A stretch of DNA of 64,000 nucleotides from Rippkaea orientalis PCC 8801 (GCF_000021805.1 NC_011726.1:1178001-1242000); one strand, 5' to 3'; counted from the stretch's first letter, positions 19,276 through 28,641 are shown. The notes: generated from the letters alone by a model not told the origin. Numbers and translations are program-made.

Positions 19276-19983
19276 GTGGATAAAATTCGTACCGTTTCCG
19301 ATACCAAGCGCGATTTCTATAACCATCATACTCGTCCGATAAACTCTATTTATCGACGTTTCATTGAAGAGTTGTTGGTAGAGATGCACTTGCTCTGTGT
19401 TAACATTGATTTTCGCTACGATCCTATCTATGCGTTAGGAGTTGTTGCCTCCTTTCAACAATTTATGCAAGGGTATCGTCCTGAAGAGGACAAAAATTCT
19501 ATTTTTTCTGCCCTCTGTCAAGCTGTTGGAGGTGATGGGGAAAAGTATCGTCATGAGGCTCAAACACTCTTAAACCAAGTTAAAGGGATGTCGGTGTCAG
19601 ATCTAATCGCCATGGGGAACTCCGCCAGGACCGGGGAACCTGGTGAGGGAATGCTATATAACACATTACAAGCGATCGCCAAAAATCCTCAGTTTAAATA
19701 CAGTCGCCTCTTTGCGATTGGCCTATATACAATGGTCATGGAAATCGATGCTGATTTGCTCAAAGAGCAAGACAAACGTAATGAAACCTTTAGTCAACTC
19801 TGTAATGGCTTAAATTTATCTTCTGACAAGCTACAAAAAGATCTCGATCTTTACCGTAGTAATGTTGATAAAATGGGGCAATTACTCGCCGTCATTGAAG
19901 ATGCTTTAGAAGCTGAACGTAAAAAACGAGAAAAAGCCAAACAAGAAGTAGCAACAACCCCCGAAGATAGTCCAGCTAACTAA
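19276..19983 (+). CDS. thf1: Thf1/Psb29, photosystem II and thylakoid biogenesis protein
   Basis: 235 residues starting at GTG (MDKIRTVSDTKRDFYNHHTRPINSIYRRFIEELLVEMHLL), the well-conserved opening of Psb29/THF1. The domain continues with DPIYALGVVASFQQFMQGYRPEEDK and a C-terminal coiled coil (KRNETFSQLCNGLNL...ALEAERKKREKAKQE). The family is needed for PSII assembly or repair, FtsH heterocomplex stability and thylakoid formation (known from Synechocystis and Arabidopsis). It is soluble and membrane-associated. The PepSY-like gene follows after 37 bp. Confidence 0.95.
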   Translation: MDKIRTVSDTKRDFYNHHTRPINSIYRRFIEELLVEMHLLCVNIDFRYDPIYALGVVASFQQFMQGYRPEEDKNSIFSALCQAVGGDGEKYRHEAQTLLNQVKGMSVSDLIAMGNSARTGEPGEGMLYNTLQAIAKNPQFKYSRLFAIGLYTMVMEIDADLLKEQDKRNETFSQLCNGLNLSSDKLQKDLDLYRSNVDKMGQLLAVIEDALEAERKKREKAKQEVATTPEDSPAN

Positions 19984-20020
19984 GCTGTTGGGAAAGTTTC
20001 TATCCTATACAATCTATCAG

Positions 20021-20353
20021 ATGAAACCGATTAATTTTCGTCAACTTCATCGAAAAGTAGCTCCCATTGTCCTCCTTCCCCTGTTAATTACTGCTTTAAC
20101 AGGGATGTCCTATCGAATCCTTAAAAGTTGGTTGGGTTTATCAAGGGATTCGGTACACTTTTTGATGGTTATTCATGAAGGCGAATATTTAGGAAATTTT
20201 GGAGAACCTATCTATGTTTTCCTCAATGGATTAGGCTTACTATTTATGATCGTCACTGGAGCCAATATACTCTTGAAAAGTGTTAAACCTTGGTTTATCC
20301 CTAGAGACAAGGAAACAGGGAACAGGGAACAGGGAACAGAAAACAACCTTTAA
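20021..20353 (+). CDS. Small PepSY-TM-like membrane protein
   Basis: 110 residues from the ATG at 20021 (a TTG 33 bp upstream is possible). MKPINFRQLHRKVAPIVLLP, with its LHRKxxPI(V)LLP(L)xxTAxTG opening, is the first helix signature of PepSY-associated membrane proteins. A second helix is at ~70-90. There is no full PepSY domain, so this is a minimal two-helix member. Its last ~12 residues (ETGNREQGTENNL) are encoded by a heptamer repeat, so the C-terminus is probably variable. Confidence 0.65.
   Translation: MKPINFRQLHRKVAPIVLLPLLITALTGMSYRILKSWLGLSRDSVHFLMVIHEGEYLGNFGEPIYVFLNGLGLLFMIVTGANILLKSVKPWFIPRDKETGNREQGTENNL
20314..20341. repeat. Heptamer tandem repeat (AACAGGG)n inside the end of a gene
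   Basis: Three exact AACAGGG units and a fourth AACAGAA, at the 3' end of the PepSY-like coding region. As 7 is not a multiple of 3, a change in copy number would alter the C-terminus. Confidence 0.8.
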
Positions 20354-20458
20354 AGCAAAGGGGTTAGAGATAAGATTGTTAACATTCCCATACAATGAAT
20401 CCTAGGGAGTTGATAGAATAATCTGTTGATCCCTTATCAATTAATTCCCAAGACGGTT

Positions 20459-22258
20459 ATGGCGTTAATTGTCCAAAAATACGGTGGAACCTCTGTCGGT
20501 TCAGTAGAACGCATTCAAACAGTTGCCCAACGGATTCAAAAAACAGCCCAAAATGGCAATAAAGTCGTGGTTGTTGTTTCGGCCATGGGAAAAACCACCG
20601 ATACTTTAGTCAATTTAGCCAAAGAGATTACCCCAAATCCCTGTCGTCGGGAAATGGATATGTTATTGTCCACGGGAGAACAAGTATCGATCGCCTTGAT
20701 GAGTATGGCCTTACAGCAATTAGGACAATCGGCCATCTCCTTAACTGGGGCACAAGTGGGGATCGTCACCGAAGCAGAACACAGTCGAGCCCGCATCCTT
20801 TCCATTAAACCCCATCGCATTCAACGCCATCTCGATCGCGGTGAAGTTGTCGTCGTCGCGGGGTTTCAAGGCATTACTAACGCAGATGACTTAGAAATTA
20901 CCACCCTAGGGCGAGGGGGCTCAGATACCTCCGCCGTCGCCATTGCGGCAGCCTTAAAAGCCAGTTGCTGCGAAATCTATACCGATGTCCCCGGCATTCT
21001 CACCACCGATCCCCGCATCGTCCCCGATGCCCAATTGATGGGGGAAATTACCTGTGATGAGATGCTAGAGTTGGCCAGTTTAGGGGCTAAGGTTCTTCAT
21101 CCGAGGGCGGTGGAAATTGCGCGTAATTATGGCATTCCTTTAGTGGTGCGATCGAGTTGGAGTGATGCCCCCGGAACCCGCGTGACTTCTCCCATTCCCA
21201 AACCGCGATCGCTAGAAGGCTTAGAACTGACAAAAGCCGTTGATGGGGTGCAATTTGACCCCGATCAAGCCAAAATCGCCTTGTTACGAGTCCCCGATCG
21301 CCCCGGAGTCGCTGCCCGCCTATTTGGGGAAATTGCCCACCAGCAGGTGGATGTAGACTTAATTATTCAATCGATCCACGAAGGGAATAGTAACGATATC
21401 GCCTTTACGGTGGTTAAAAATGTACTCACCAAGGCCGAAGCCGTCGCTGAAGCGATCGCCCCGGCTTTACGGAGTCATTCAGCGAATAGCGATGAAGCAG
21501 AGGTATTAGTCGAGACGGGAGTGGCGAAAATTGCCATTTCAGGGGCAGGAATGATCGGACGGCCAGGTATTGCCGCGAAAATGTTCAAAATTCTCGCCCA
21601 AGAGGGGATTAATATCGAAATGATCTCCACCTCGGAAGTGAAGGTCAGTTGTGTGATTCGTCAAGAAGACGGCGATCGCGCCATTAAAGCCCTATGCCAA
21701 GGGTTTGAGGTGGAATTGTCCCCGACGGCGATTCCTGAGTCAGTAGTAGCGGTGTTACCTCCAGTTCGAGGAGTCGCTTTAGATGAAAAACAAGCACAAA
21801 TCGCCCTAATTCATGTTCAAGATCGGCCGGGGATGGCTGCTAGTATCTTTGGAGTCTTAGCGGATCATAACATCAGTATTGATACGATAATTCAATCCCA
21901 ACGCTGTCGAATTGTTGAGGGAATACCCACCCGTGATATCGCCTTTACCGTTGCCCAAATTGATGTAGAATCTGCTCAAAATGCCTTAAAAACCCTAGCC
22001 AGTGCGTTTAGTGAAATGATCGTCGATAGCGATGTTGCTAAAGTCAGTATTGTAGGGGCGGGAATGGCGGGACAACCCGGGGTAGCGGCCAAGTTTTTTG
22101 ATGCTTTAGCTAGACATCAAATTAATATTAAAATGATTGCAACTTCAGAAATAAAAATTAGTTGTGTTGTTAGCAAAGATCAAGGAATTAAAGCTTTAAA
22201 AGCAGTTCATGAAGCCTTTCAATTAGCCGGAGAAGAACGGGTAGAAGTTCCAGCTTAA
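20459..22258 (+). CDS. lysC: Aspartate kinase with four ACT domains
   Basis: First step of the Lys/Thr/Met/Ile pathway. 599 residues from ATG (MALIVQKYGGTSVGS); a TTG 33 bp upstream is less likely. The kinase domain (~1-250) has KYGGTSVGS, TLGRGGSDTSAVA and DVPGILTTDPR. Four ACT units follow: PDRPGVAARLFGEIA, GAGMIGRPGIAAKMF, VQDRPGMAASIFGVL and GAGMAGQPGVAAKFF. A doubled ACT pair is the known layout of cyanobacterial aspartokinase, giving allosteric control by lysine and threonine. Monocistronic. Confidence 0.96.
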   Translation: MALIVQKYGGTSVGSVERIQTVAQRIQKTAQNGNKVVVVVSAMGKTTDTLVNLAKEITPNPCRREMDMLLSTGEQVSIALMSMALQQLGQSAISLTGAQVGIVTEAEHSRARILSIKPHRIQRHLDRGEVVVVAGFQGITNADDLEITTLGRGGSDTSAVAIAAALKASCCEIYTDVPGILTTDPRIVPDAQLMGEITCDEMLELASLGAKVLHPRAVEIARNYGIPLVVRSSWSDAPGTRVTSPIPKPRSLEGLELTKAVDGVQFDPDQAKIALLRVPDRPGVAARLFGEIAHQQVDVDLIIQSIHEGNSNDIAFTVVKNVLTKAEAVAEAIAPALRSHSANSDEAEVLVETGVAKIAISGAGMIGRPGIAAKMFKILAQEGINIEMISTSEVKVSCVIRQEDGDRAIKALCQGFEVELSPTAIPESVVAVLPPVRGVALDEKQAQIALIHVQDRPGMAASIFGVLADHNISIDTIIQSQRCRIVEGIPTRDIAFTVAQIDVESAQNALKTLASAFSEMIVDSDVAKVSIVGAGMAGQPGVAAKFFDALARHQINIKMIATSEIKISCVVSKDQGIKALKAVHEAFQLAGEERVEVPA

Positions 22259-22279
22259 CGAAGTCACCAAGTCAGTCAG

Positions 22280-22304
22280 TACGGGCTTAATATTATTAAG
22301 CGCG
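22280..22304. repeat. Palindromic repeat of the GGGCTTAATA family (imperfect)
   Basis: CGGGCTTAATATTATTAAGCGCG-like: left arm GGGCTTAATA, right arm TATTAAGC then diverged. Preceded by AAGTCACCAAGTCAG like the copies at 40675 and 62181. Intergenic between lysC and mtnD. Confidence 0.55.
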
Positions 22305-22374
22305 TTTTTAATTATACCCTAGCCTCCCATTTTAAGTTAATATTGATCGTACTTGAATCGTTAAATTAACAACC

Positions 22375-22923
22375 ATGGCCATTTTACAATTAGAAAACGG
22401 GACAACTTATATCCAACTTGACGATATTACTAGAGAACTCGCTCCCTTAAAGGTTAAACTTAATTATTGGACGGTCGGAGAAGACAGAAAACTTGGTAAT
22501 TTGCTAGACCAAGAAAGTTTAAGTGAGGAAGAAAAAGAAGACGTTTTACAAAGGTTAGATCACTATTTTCAACAATTAAAAGAAAAGGATGGTTATCAGT
22601 CGAGGGACTTAATTGTTCTTCATCGGAATATTCCTAATCTAGATGATCTTTTAGCTAAATTTGAACGATGTCACACCCATCGGGATGATGAAGTGCGTTA
22701 TATTATTGATGGTGAGGGCGTATTTGGGTTTGTTCGTCCCGATGGTTCTCAAGTTGAATTAACGGTTCAAGCTCAAGAATATGTCAATGTTCCTGCCAAT
22801 ACTGAACACTGGTTTCATCTAACCGCTACAAAGCGCATTAAAGCCGTTCGTTATTTCACTTCAACCGAAGGATGGACTCCTGAATATACAGGGACAGAAA
22901 TTCGTTTTTTAACCAAAGTCTAA
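22375..22923 (+). CDS. mtnD: Acireductone dioxygenase
   Basis: Cupin enzyme of the methionine salvage pathway that cleaves acireductone to the keto acid precursor of methionine. 182 residues. The metal site is visible: two histidines and a glutamate in CHTHRDDEVRYI plus the later histidine in NTEHWFHL. The family opening (ELAPLKVKLNYW) and length fit. No other mtn gene is adjacent. Metal choice (Fe or Ni), which decides the product, cannot be read from sequence. Confidence 0.92.
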   Translation: MAILQLENGTTYIQLDDITRELAPLKVKLNYWTVGEDRKLGNLLDQESLSEEEKEDVLQRLDHYFQQLKEKDGYQSRDLIVLHRNIPNLDDLLAKFERCHTHRDDEVRYIIDGEGVFGFVRPDGSQVELTVQAQEYVNVPANTEHWFHLTATKRIKAVRYFTSTEGWTPEYTGTEIRFLTKV

Positions 22924-22939
22924 GCAGTATGGCTATAGG

Positions 22940-22966
22940 TTCGTAGTAAGGGCTTTAGCCCTATAA
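22940..22966. terminator. Hairpin between convergent genes
   Basis: AGGGCTTTAGCCCT flanked by partial outer pairing (CTATAGG / CCTATAA). It sits between the stops of mtnD (22923) and the next, minus-strand gene (22991), so it could terminate both. There is no long T-run, so the call is weak. AAGGGCTTTAGCCCT is also a common interspersed cyanobacterial hairpin. Confidence 0.4.
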
Positions 22967-22990
22967 TAATATGAAATGGATAAAAAAATG

Positions 22991-23554
22991 CTATTGTATT
23001 TGGCAAACAACAGGAGTCCCTGCGGCATCAAGTTCATGGCAAATAAACTTTTTAATGGCTTGAAGTACCGTTAAACCACCATTAACTAGCCAGGGGGCTG
23101 CCCCTTCACTCGCTTCTACCGCATAGGCACAGTCAGCCCTAATAGTCCATTCTGAAGCTTTAGCGGCGGTTTCTTCATCGAGTCCGCGAGAAATTAATTG
23201 AGCCGTTAACCATTCTCGACATAAACTGGTGAGAAAAATAACGCGAATACTACAATGGGAAACATATTTTTCTTGGGGCATTCCAAAGGATAAAATTCCG
23301 ACGACAAAATAGAGAAACTCACGGGAAACTAAATCCAGATCTTTTTCATTAAGGGCTAGGATAAAATCAGATAGAGAAATATCGCAGGTTTCATCTTTAC
23401 ATCGGGCATTAACATTAGCATCAATGACAGTAATCGCATTTTCTATTAAGTCTTTAACATTGGCATAGTCGGCAGGGAGTTCATCAAAGAACTTAAAAGC
23501 GTTTTCAAGGACTTGCTCAATAATATCTCTAGGAAGTTCAACAAAACTAATCAT
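22991..23554 (-). CDS. Hypothetical alpha-helical protein
   Basis: 187 residues, no family recognised. Predicted mostly helical, rather acidic, with six or seven cysteines (RCKDETCD, SHCSIR, SLCREW, ADCAYA, FICHEL, VVCQIQ), which is many for this length, and some hydrophobic stretches (YFVVGILSFG, IRVIFLTSL) that look like buried helices rather than membrane spans. Its start codon lies 11 bp from a 22-bp direct repeat that flanks an inserted repeat element, so the promoter may have been altered. Confidence 0.6.
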   Translation of the reverse strand: MISFVELPRDIIEQVLENAFKFFDELPADYANVKDLIENAITVIDANVNARCKDETCDISLSDFILALNEKDLDLVSREFLYFVVGILSFGMPQEKYVSHCSIRVIFLTSLCREWLTAQLISRGLDEETAAKASEWTIRADCAYAVEASEGAAPWLVNGGLTVLQAIKKFICHELDAAGTPVVCQIQ

Positions 23555-23564
23555 AGTATCCTGC

Positions 23565-23713
23565 CTAAATTCGAGTTATTGTTTAAAAGACTGTTTGTTA
23601 AAGGAACATTAAAAACCAGTTTTGTAGGGTGGACAAAGTTTTCTACTTTAGGGGTAGTCCAGATCAATCTCTTATTTGCCCACCTTAGTATCTAAATTCG
23701 AGTTATTGTTTAA
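23565..23713. repeat. Insertion of the 67-bp repeat between 22-bp direct repeats
   Basis: The 67-bp repeat, copy 2, lies at 23623-23689 and matches 9029-9095. It sits between two exact 22-bp copies of a sequence starting CTAAATTCGAGTTATT, at 23565-23586 and 23692-23713. The left interior also holds AGACTGTTTGTTAAAG, which resembles GAGACTGTTTGTAAAG at 39675 and, inverted, the right flank of copy 1. The pair of direct repeats looks like a target-site or segmental duplication around an inserted unit of ~105 bp. Confidence 0.7.
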
Positions 23714-23763
23714 GATACGGCACTTTTTCCTTGAATAATGCTCATAAAATCACCCTAATATCT

Positions 23764-23791
23764 GTAGGGGTCAACGGCCGTTGACCCCTAC
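23764..23791. repeat. 28-bp perfect palindrome, copy
   Basis: GTAGGGGTCAACGG followed by its exact reverse complement; all 28 bases symmetric. The left flank ACCCTAATAT is shared with the copy at 60160 but not with the copies inside the longer MITE-like repeat. Intergenic. Confidence 0.85.
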
Positions 23792-23923
23792 TATTTTACA
23801 CAAAACAGGGTTTTTATCAATGGGTAATTAAACCGATTTGATATTAGATTGGAGAGTTGAATTTTTCCTAACCCCTATTCTCTACCCCTGTCTATTCTTT
23901 AAGCGTGCTGTGACCCCATAAGG

Positions 23924-24964
23924 TTAAGTATGGGACGGTTCCCAGTGAACCCAATCTTGAGGTTTGAGAAACGTTTCGTATAATTCAGCTTCGGGGGTAT
24001 TCGGTTCAGGAGAATAACAGTATTCCCAACGTACTAACGGCGGTAAAGACATTAGAATTGATTCGGTGCGACCATTGGTTTGTAGTCCAAAAATAGTCCC
24101 TCGGTCATACACCAAATTAAACTCAACATAACGTCCCCGTCGATACAATTGAAATTGACGTTCTCTGTCTCCATATTCCGTATTGCGTCGCTTTTCGGCA
24201 ATGGGAATATAAGCAGGAATAAAGGCACGTCCGCAGTCATTGACAAAGGCAAATAAGTCTTCCCAATTACGGGGTTCTAACGGGGGTAATTCATTACTAT
24301 AAATGGCGGCTGCTTTGTCAGGATGGGGTCCTCGATATAGGGGATCAACACCATCTTGATAGTCAAAGAAAATTCCACCAACTCCACGCATTTCTTGACG
24401 ATGGTTGAGATAGAAATATTCATCACACCAGGGTTTAAACACGGAGTAATATTCGGGGTGATGTTGATCGCAAGTGTCTTTGAGGGTACGGTGAAAATGG
24501 GCGGCATCTTCAGCAAAGGGGTAATAGGGAGTTAAATCAATCCCTCCACCAAACCACCAAACCGGACCGGCTTCAAAATAGCGATAATTGAGGTGAACGG
24601 TGGGAATATAGGGATTACGGGGATGGAGTACCATGGAGGTTCCCGTCGCATAAAAGCCATGGCCAGCAGCTTCGGGGCGTTGTTTCAAAATCGAGGGAGG
24701 GAGTTCTTTTCCCCAAACTTCTGAGAAATTGACCCCACCTTGTTCTAAAACGCCTCCATCTCGGAGTACGCGAGAACGTCCTCCACCACCTTCTTCTCGT
24801 TGCCAACTATCTTCACGAAACTTGCTTTTTCCGTCTAATTCTTCGAGGTTAGCGCAGATTTCGTCCTGCAAATCCTTCATGAACTGGCTAACCCTTTTCT
24901 GTGCATCCTGGGGGGGTAAAGAAACTTTTGGGGAGGTGAGGGGTTCGGTTGTCAAAGGGGTCAT
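23924..24964 (-). CDS. hemF: Coproporphyrinogen III oxidase, oxygen-dependent
   Basis: Converts coproporphyrinogen III to protoporphyrinogen IX for haem and chlorophyll, using O2. 346 residues from the ATG at 24964; a TTG 15 bp upstream is possible. Diagnostic segments: [31 protein letters not shown] with the catalytic-site histidines, [13 protein letters not shown], and [15 protein letters not shown] near the C-terminus. Cyanobacteria have HemF and HemN; this is the aerobic enzyme. Monocistronic, downstream of a repeat-rich spacer. Confidence 0.97.
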   Translation of the reverse strand: MTPLTTEPLTSPKVSLPPQDAQKRVSQFMKDLQDEICANLEELDGKSKFREDSWQREEGGGGRSRVLRDGGVLEQGGVNFSEVWGKELPPSILKQRPEAAGHGFYATGTSMVLHPRNPYIPTVHLNYRYFEAGPVWWFGGGIDLTPYYPFAEDAAHFHRTLKDTCDQHHPEYYSVFKPWCDEYFYLNHRQEMRGVGGIFFDYQDGVDPLYRGPHPDKAAAIYSNELPPLEPRNWEDLFAFVNDCGRAFIPAYIPIAEKRRNTEYGDRERQFQLYRRGRYVEFNLVYDRGTIFGLQTNGRTESILMSLPPLVRWEYCYSPEPNTPEAELYETFLKPQDWVHWEPSHT

Positions 24965-25140
24965 AGTGGTTGCGTTCAATCTAAACTTTTTATCATACTC
25001 TTTAGATCAATCTACGACGATAGGGACATCCAGACTAGCTTTGACAATGTATCTTAATATTTTGGGTTAGGTTAATAGGGAACAGAAAAGTTGGCATAGA
25101 ATAGGCTAAGTGTTGACCACAGATTTTGAGTTAATTGAGC

Positions 25141-25632
25141 GTGTCTTTAGAACCCCAACCCCAATTACCCCCAACAGGAGCGATCGCCCCTGAAACTGCC
25201 CTTAAAGCCACTACTGAGCGATGGTTTGAATACCCCATCAAGGTTCAACCCCATCATACTGATTATTCAGGCACGGTATGGCACGGAACCTATCTTACTT
25301 GGCTCGAAGCTGCTAGAGTTGAGTATTTAAGCTCCATGGGGATTGATTTTGCGGAATTAGTGAGATTAGGCTGCGATCTTCCCGTTGTTGAGTTATCACT
25401 GCGTTATCACCGTTCTATCTCGTTGGGACAGGAGGCGATCGTCAAAACTCAGATGAATGAAATCACGGGAGTGCGGATGAATGTTGATTGTCGTATTGAG
25501 TCTCCTGATACTCAGGAATTTTATGTTAGTGGAAAAGTGACATTAGTGGCTATTGATCGAGAAAAGGGAAAAATTATGCGCCAACTTCCCCCCAGTGTTA
25601 AGGAGATTTTAGTTAAACTGATTCAGTCATAA
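25141..25632 (+). CDS. Hotdog-fold acyl-CoA thioesterase (possible DHNA-CoA hydrolase)
   Basis: About 163 residues. The core IKVQPHHTDYSGTVWHGTYLTWLEAARVEYL carries the HxDYxGxVxHxxYL-W-EAAR signature of the 4-hydroxybenzoyl-CoA thioesterase/YbgC family. In Synechocystis the member Slr0204 hydrolyses 1,4-dihydroxy-2-naphthoyl-CoA in phylloquinone synthesis, and this gene is a reasonable candidate for that role, but paralogues exist. Start is GTG or a TTG two codons earlier. Its last six bases overlap the end of the convergent glycosyltransferase gene. Confidence 0.75.
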   Translation: MSLEPQPQLPPTGAIAPETALKATTERWFEYPIKVQPHHTDYSGTVWHGTYLTWLEAARVEYLSSMGIDFAELVRLGCDLPVVELSLRYHRSISLGQEAIVKTQMNEITGVRMNVDCRIESPDTQEFYVSGKVTLVAIDREKGKIMRQLPPSVKEILVKLIQS

Positions 25633-26607
25633 ATTGCTAAGAATTTCTACTATTTTATGGCGAAAAAATTGGTCATTTTGTAAGTACCATTCCCTGGCAT
25701 TTTCACCTAGTTGCTTTTTGGTAGGCTCATCCATGGCTAAAACTTCTTCTATTTTTTGTTCCAACGATTGAGGAGAAACGCTATATTTAGTTCCTAATCG
25801 TAGGGGTTCTATTCGATCATAATAGGCTAATCTTCCCCGTTCGGGAGTGATTAATTCATTCATCGGTGGTGCATCTGTTGTTATGACAACTGCTTTAGTT
25901 GTCATGGCTTCTACAATATAATGGCCAAACCCTTCTACTTCTGAAGGACATAGGTGTACCCCAGAAGAATTTTGATATTGAATCAGTATCTCAGGTTCTA
26001 AAAAAGTAGTAATATATTGAATATTCTGCGCCTCAGTATGGAAGGGTTTAGCCTGTTGTCTAATGGTTAAACGAGGCCATTCAGGATGACGTAACCAAAC
26101 TTCTATCAGGGTTTTTGTTCCTTTTTGAGACGCATTACTGCCAGCTAAATGGAAAAATTGATTATAATCTTTAGGATAGTTAGTATTCAATTGATCAACG
26201 CTGGTAAAACTGGTAAATTCTGTTTTACACCCTAATTTATTAAAAATATCTTGAGTCATTTTAGTACAACACAAAATATAATCTATTTGAGGGAGTAAAG
26301 AACAGGATTTTTCTGTAAACCATTCAGGCATAGGTAGCAAACAATTCACCCGTGCATAGGGCAACCAAGCAGGGATAATATCTTGTATGAAAATATTGAT
26401 ATCATAGGGTGGTTTTTTTCTGAAAATATTGCTACTAAATCGTTCTAAATAAGTGGTAATTCGATGAATTTTATGCTCTAAAGAAGGATGTCCTACTTTA
26501 AAAACTGAGACTCGAAAACCTGCCTGACGTAAAACCTGAGCTAAAATTGAGCTACATCTGGTTAATCCATGTTGATTATCGACTGAGATTATATTGACAT
26601 AATTCAT
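25627..26607 (-). CDS. Glycosyltransferase, GT4-like (GT-B fold)
   Basis: 326 residues, last gene of a four-gene run. The C-terminal domain carries LCPSEVEGFGHYIVEAMTTKAVVITTDAPPMNELI, the EX7E retaining-transferase motif with donor-binding context, and the N-terminal domain starts MNYVNIISVDNQHGLTRC. The middle is unlike standard GT4 proteins (MPEWFTEKSCSLLPQIDYILCCTKMTQDIF). Likely transfers a nucleotide-sugar-derived residue onto a cell-surface glycan; donor and acceptor unknown. Separated by 14 bp from the upstream transferase. Confidence 0.82.
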   Translation of the reverse strand: MNYVNIISVDNQHGLTRCSSILAQVLRQAGFRVSVFKVGHPSLEHKIHRITTYLERFSSNIFRKKPPYDINIFIQDIIPAWLPYARVNCLLPMPEWFTEKSCSLLPQIDYILCCTKMTQDIFNKLGCKTEFTSFTSVDQLNTNYPKDYNQFFHLAGSNASQKGTKTLIEVWLRHPEWPRLTIRQQAKPFHTEAQNIQYITTFLEPEILIQYQNSSGVHLCPSEVEGFGHYIVEAMTTKAVVITTDAPPMNELITPERGRLAYYDRIEPLRLGTKYSVSPQSLEQKIEEVLAMDEPTKKQLGENAREWYLQNDQFFRHKIVEILSNL

Positions 26608-26621
26608 GACTGTTTATCTCC

Positions 26622-27809
26622 CTAATTTCTTAAGCTATTTTCTTTCATTATTTTAATCATTTCAAAGGTTTTTTCAATCATCTTGTCTTCAGAAAACCCC
26701 TGTACCCGTTGTTGAGCATTTTCTGCCATTGCTTTCATCGCTTCAGGATGATTGAGAGCCCATAAAATGGATTGAAGTAATTCTTGTTGATTTTTTGAAG
26801 TAAAGAGTAATCCATGCACTTTATTTTCAATGATTTCTGGGATTCCACTAGCATTTGATGCAACAATAGGTAATCCATGAGCCATGGCTTCACTAATAAC
26901 AAAAGATTGTCCTCCTTCAAACCAAGTAGGAAAAACTAACAAATCTGATGCTTTTAACAAACAAGGAACATCAGTGCGATATCCTAACAAAATGACTTCT
27001 TTTTCTAGTCCATAACTGTTAATTTTTTTAACAAGATAATCTTTTAAATTGCCTTCACCTACCCAAACAAATTTGACCTCTGGAAATTTTTCAATTATAG
27101 AACCAATCACTTCAATGAGATCTTTATACCCCTTTTGAGAATGTAAACGTCCTACCGTTAATAAAATTTTACTATTATCAGGCAAATGTAATTCTTGCCG
27201 TAGTTGATTGCGTAATTTCGAGACTTGTTGTTCTGTGATATCAGTCAGGTTTGAATTAGCTTTTGTTCCATTATAGATTAAACTAATTTGATTTTTATCT
27301 ATTTGAAAAGATTGACTAATAAATTGACGATTGTTTTCTGAAATAGCAATCCACTTTTGATGGCGACTAAAAGACCACTTATAAGCTTGTAATTTAAGTT
27401 GATTATAAGTCACTTTATTAGGAAATAAATGAAAAACGACTAAGGTTGGAGTTTTTAAAAAACCGCAAGCCAATAAACTATCAAATGCCCAATTATACCA
27501 AGGAATATTAAGATGAACAATATCAGGTTTAATTTTAATGATTACGGAAACTGTCCGAAAAAATTGAGGGATATGTTCTCTAAATAATTTCCCTCTTTTT
27601 CCGTCTACGGGAGCAATATCTAGGGGATGATATTCGATGGATTGTTTTTTGAAATCTTCAATTAAAGAATGGGTTGTTTCGATGTTAGGAAAAGCAGCGT
27701 GAACTTTCCACTGTTCTTTAACAGCAGCTTTGGCAATCGTTAGTGCATATTCTTCTGCACCTCCACGAATGTTTGAGGGAAACATAATCAGTAATTTTAT
27801 CTTACTCAT
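26622..27809 (-). CDS. Glycosyltransferase family 4
   Basis: 395 residues. GT-B fold with MFPSNIRGGAEEYALTIAKAA at the N-terminus, LLTVGRLHSQKGYKDLIEVIGSI in the middle and FPTWFEGGQSFVISEAMAHGLPIVASNASGIPEII as the donor EX7E motif. These are standard GT4 markers for a retaining transferase acting on cell-surface polysaccharide precursors. Third gene of the cluster, with 14-bp spacers on both sides. Confidence 0.92.
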   Translation of the reverse strand: MSKIKLLIMFPSNIRGGAEEYALTIAKAAVKEQWKVHAAFPNIETTHSLIEDFKKQSIEYHPLDIAPVDGKRGKLFREHIPQFFRTVSVIIKIKPDIVHLNIPWYNWAFDSLLACGFLKTPTLVVFHLFPNKVTYNQLKLQAYKWSFSRHQKWIAISENNRQFISQSFQIDKNQISLIYNGTKANSNLTDITEQQVSKLRNQLRQELHLPDNSKILLTVGRLHSQKGYKDLIEVIGSIIEKFPEVKFVWVGEGNLKDYLVKKINSYGLEKEVILLGYRTDVPCLLKASDLLVFPTWFEGGQSFVISEAMAHGLPIVASNASGIPEIIENKVHGLLFTSKNQQELLQSILWALNHPEAMKAMAENAQQRVQGFSEDKMIEKTFEMIKIMKENSLRN

Positions 27810-27823
27810 GAAGGGTAAGTCAC

Positions 27824-28633
27824 CTATTTGTTAAAGGTTATTCGCTTAGTAATTGAAGGAATTAAATCTTGGGGATGTCGCCAAAAGTATTTAATTCTGA
27901 CTAAAATTGCTAGATAAATTTGTAGGGTTGCAGATAACTTTTTACGATATGTATCTAACATTCTATTATAACGATCAATGGCTTGATTTCTTTGAAAATC
28001 TTGATAGCTTTTTGTGTTTTCTAAATAACGAAAATTTCCCCAAATTTCATCAATATATTTGACGTGAGCCGCTTGAACGGCTCTCAATAAGAAATCAATG
28101 TCCATGGCATAATGTTCATTAATATCATAAAGACCAATTTTATCATGAAGAGACTTATGATAAAAGTATGCTGAGGGATTAACTGGAGGAGGTGCAAACG
28201 TCCATCCTAAAAGTAAGTCAGTAATTTTCAACTTGTTCGGTTTGTTGATTTGCTTGAGGTTTCCTTCATTATCCCAAATATTACAGTTAGCAACAACTAG
28301 AGTAGGTTGAGGTAGTGTTGAAAACATTTTGCTGACTTTATTAAGGACATTGGGTTCATAAAAATCATCAACATTTAATAACCCAAGAATCTCTCCTTTT
28401 GCCATAATAATTCCCTTATTTAGCGCATCAGATTGTCCTTGATCTTGTTCTGAAATCCAGCGAATATGAGAATACTTTGCAGCATATTGCTTAATAATTT
28501 CTACCGTAGAATCTTTCGAGCCTCCATCAATAATAATATGTTCAATATCAGTACAATTCTGTTCAAGAACAACTTTGATGCAAGATTCGATAAATTTTTC
28601 ACCATTATAAACGGGAGTAATAATACTAATCAT
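27824..28633 (-). CDS. Glycosyltransferase family 2
   Basis: 269 residues. GT-A fold: MISIITPVYNGEKFIESCIKVVLEQ, then IIDGGSKDSTVEIIKQYA, ISEQDQGQSDALNKGIIMAKGEILGLLNVDDFYEPNVL with the DxD-like metal site (NVDD). The C-terminus has a basic amphipathic region (RIKYFWRHPQDLIPSITKRI) that may bind the membrane. An inverting GT2 enzyme of cell-surface glycan assembly. 8 bp from the upstream gene. Confidence 0.93.
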   Translation of the reverse strand: MISIITPVYNGEKFIESCIKVVLEQNCTDIEHIIIDGGSKDSTVEIIKQYAAKYSHIRWISEQDQGQSDALNKGIIMAKGEILGLLNVDDFYEPNVLNKVSKMFSTLPQPTLVVANCNIWDNEGNLKQINKPNKLKITDLLLGWTFAPPPVNPSAYFYHKSLHDKIGLYDINEHYAMDIDFLLRAVQAAHVKYIDEIWGNFRYLENTKSYQDFQRNQAIDRYNRMLDTYRKKLSATLQIYLAILVRIKYFWRHPQDLIPSITKRITFNK

Positions 28634-28641
28634 TGTTATCG

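Noticed and set aside
23513-23695. Plus-strand frame of 60 codons
   Set aside because: Lies over the start of a minus-strand gene and the inserted 67-bp repeat, so it is a by-product of repeat sequence.
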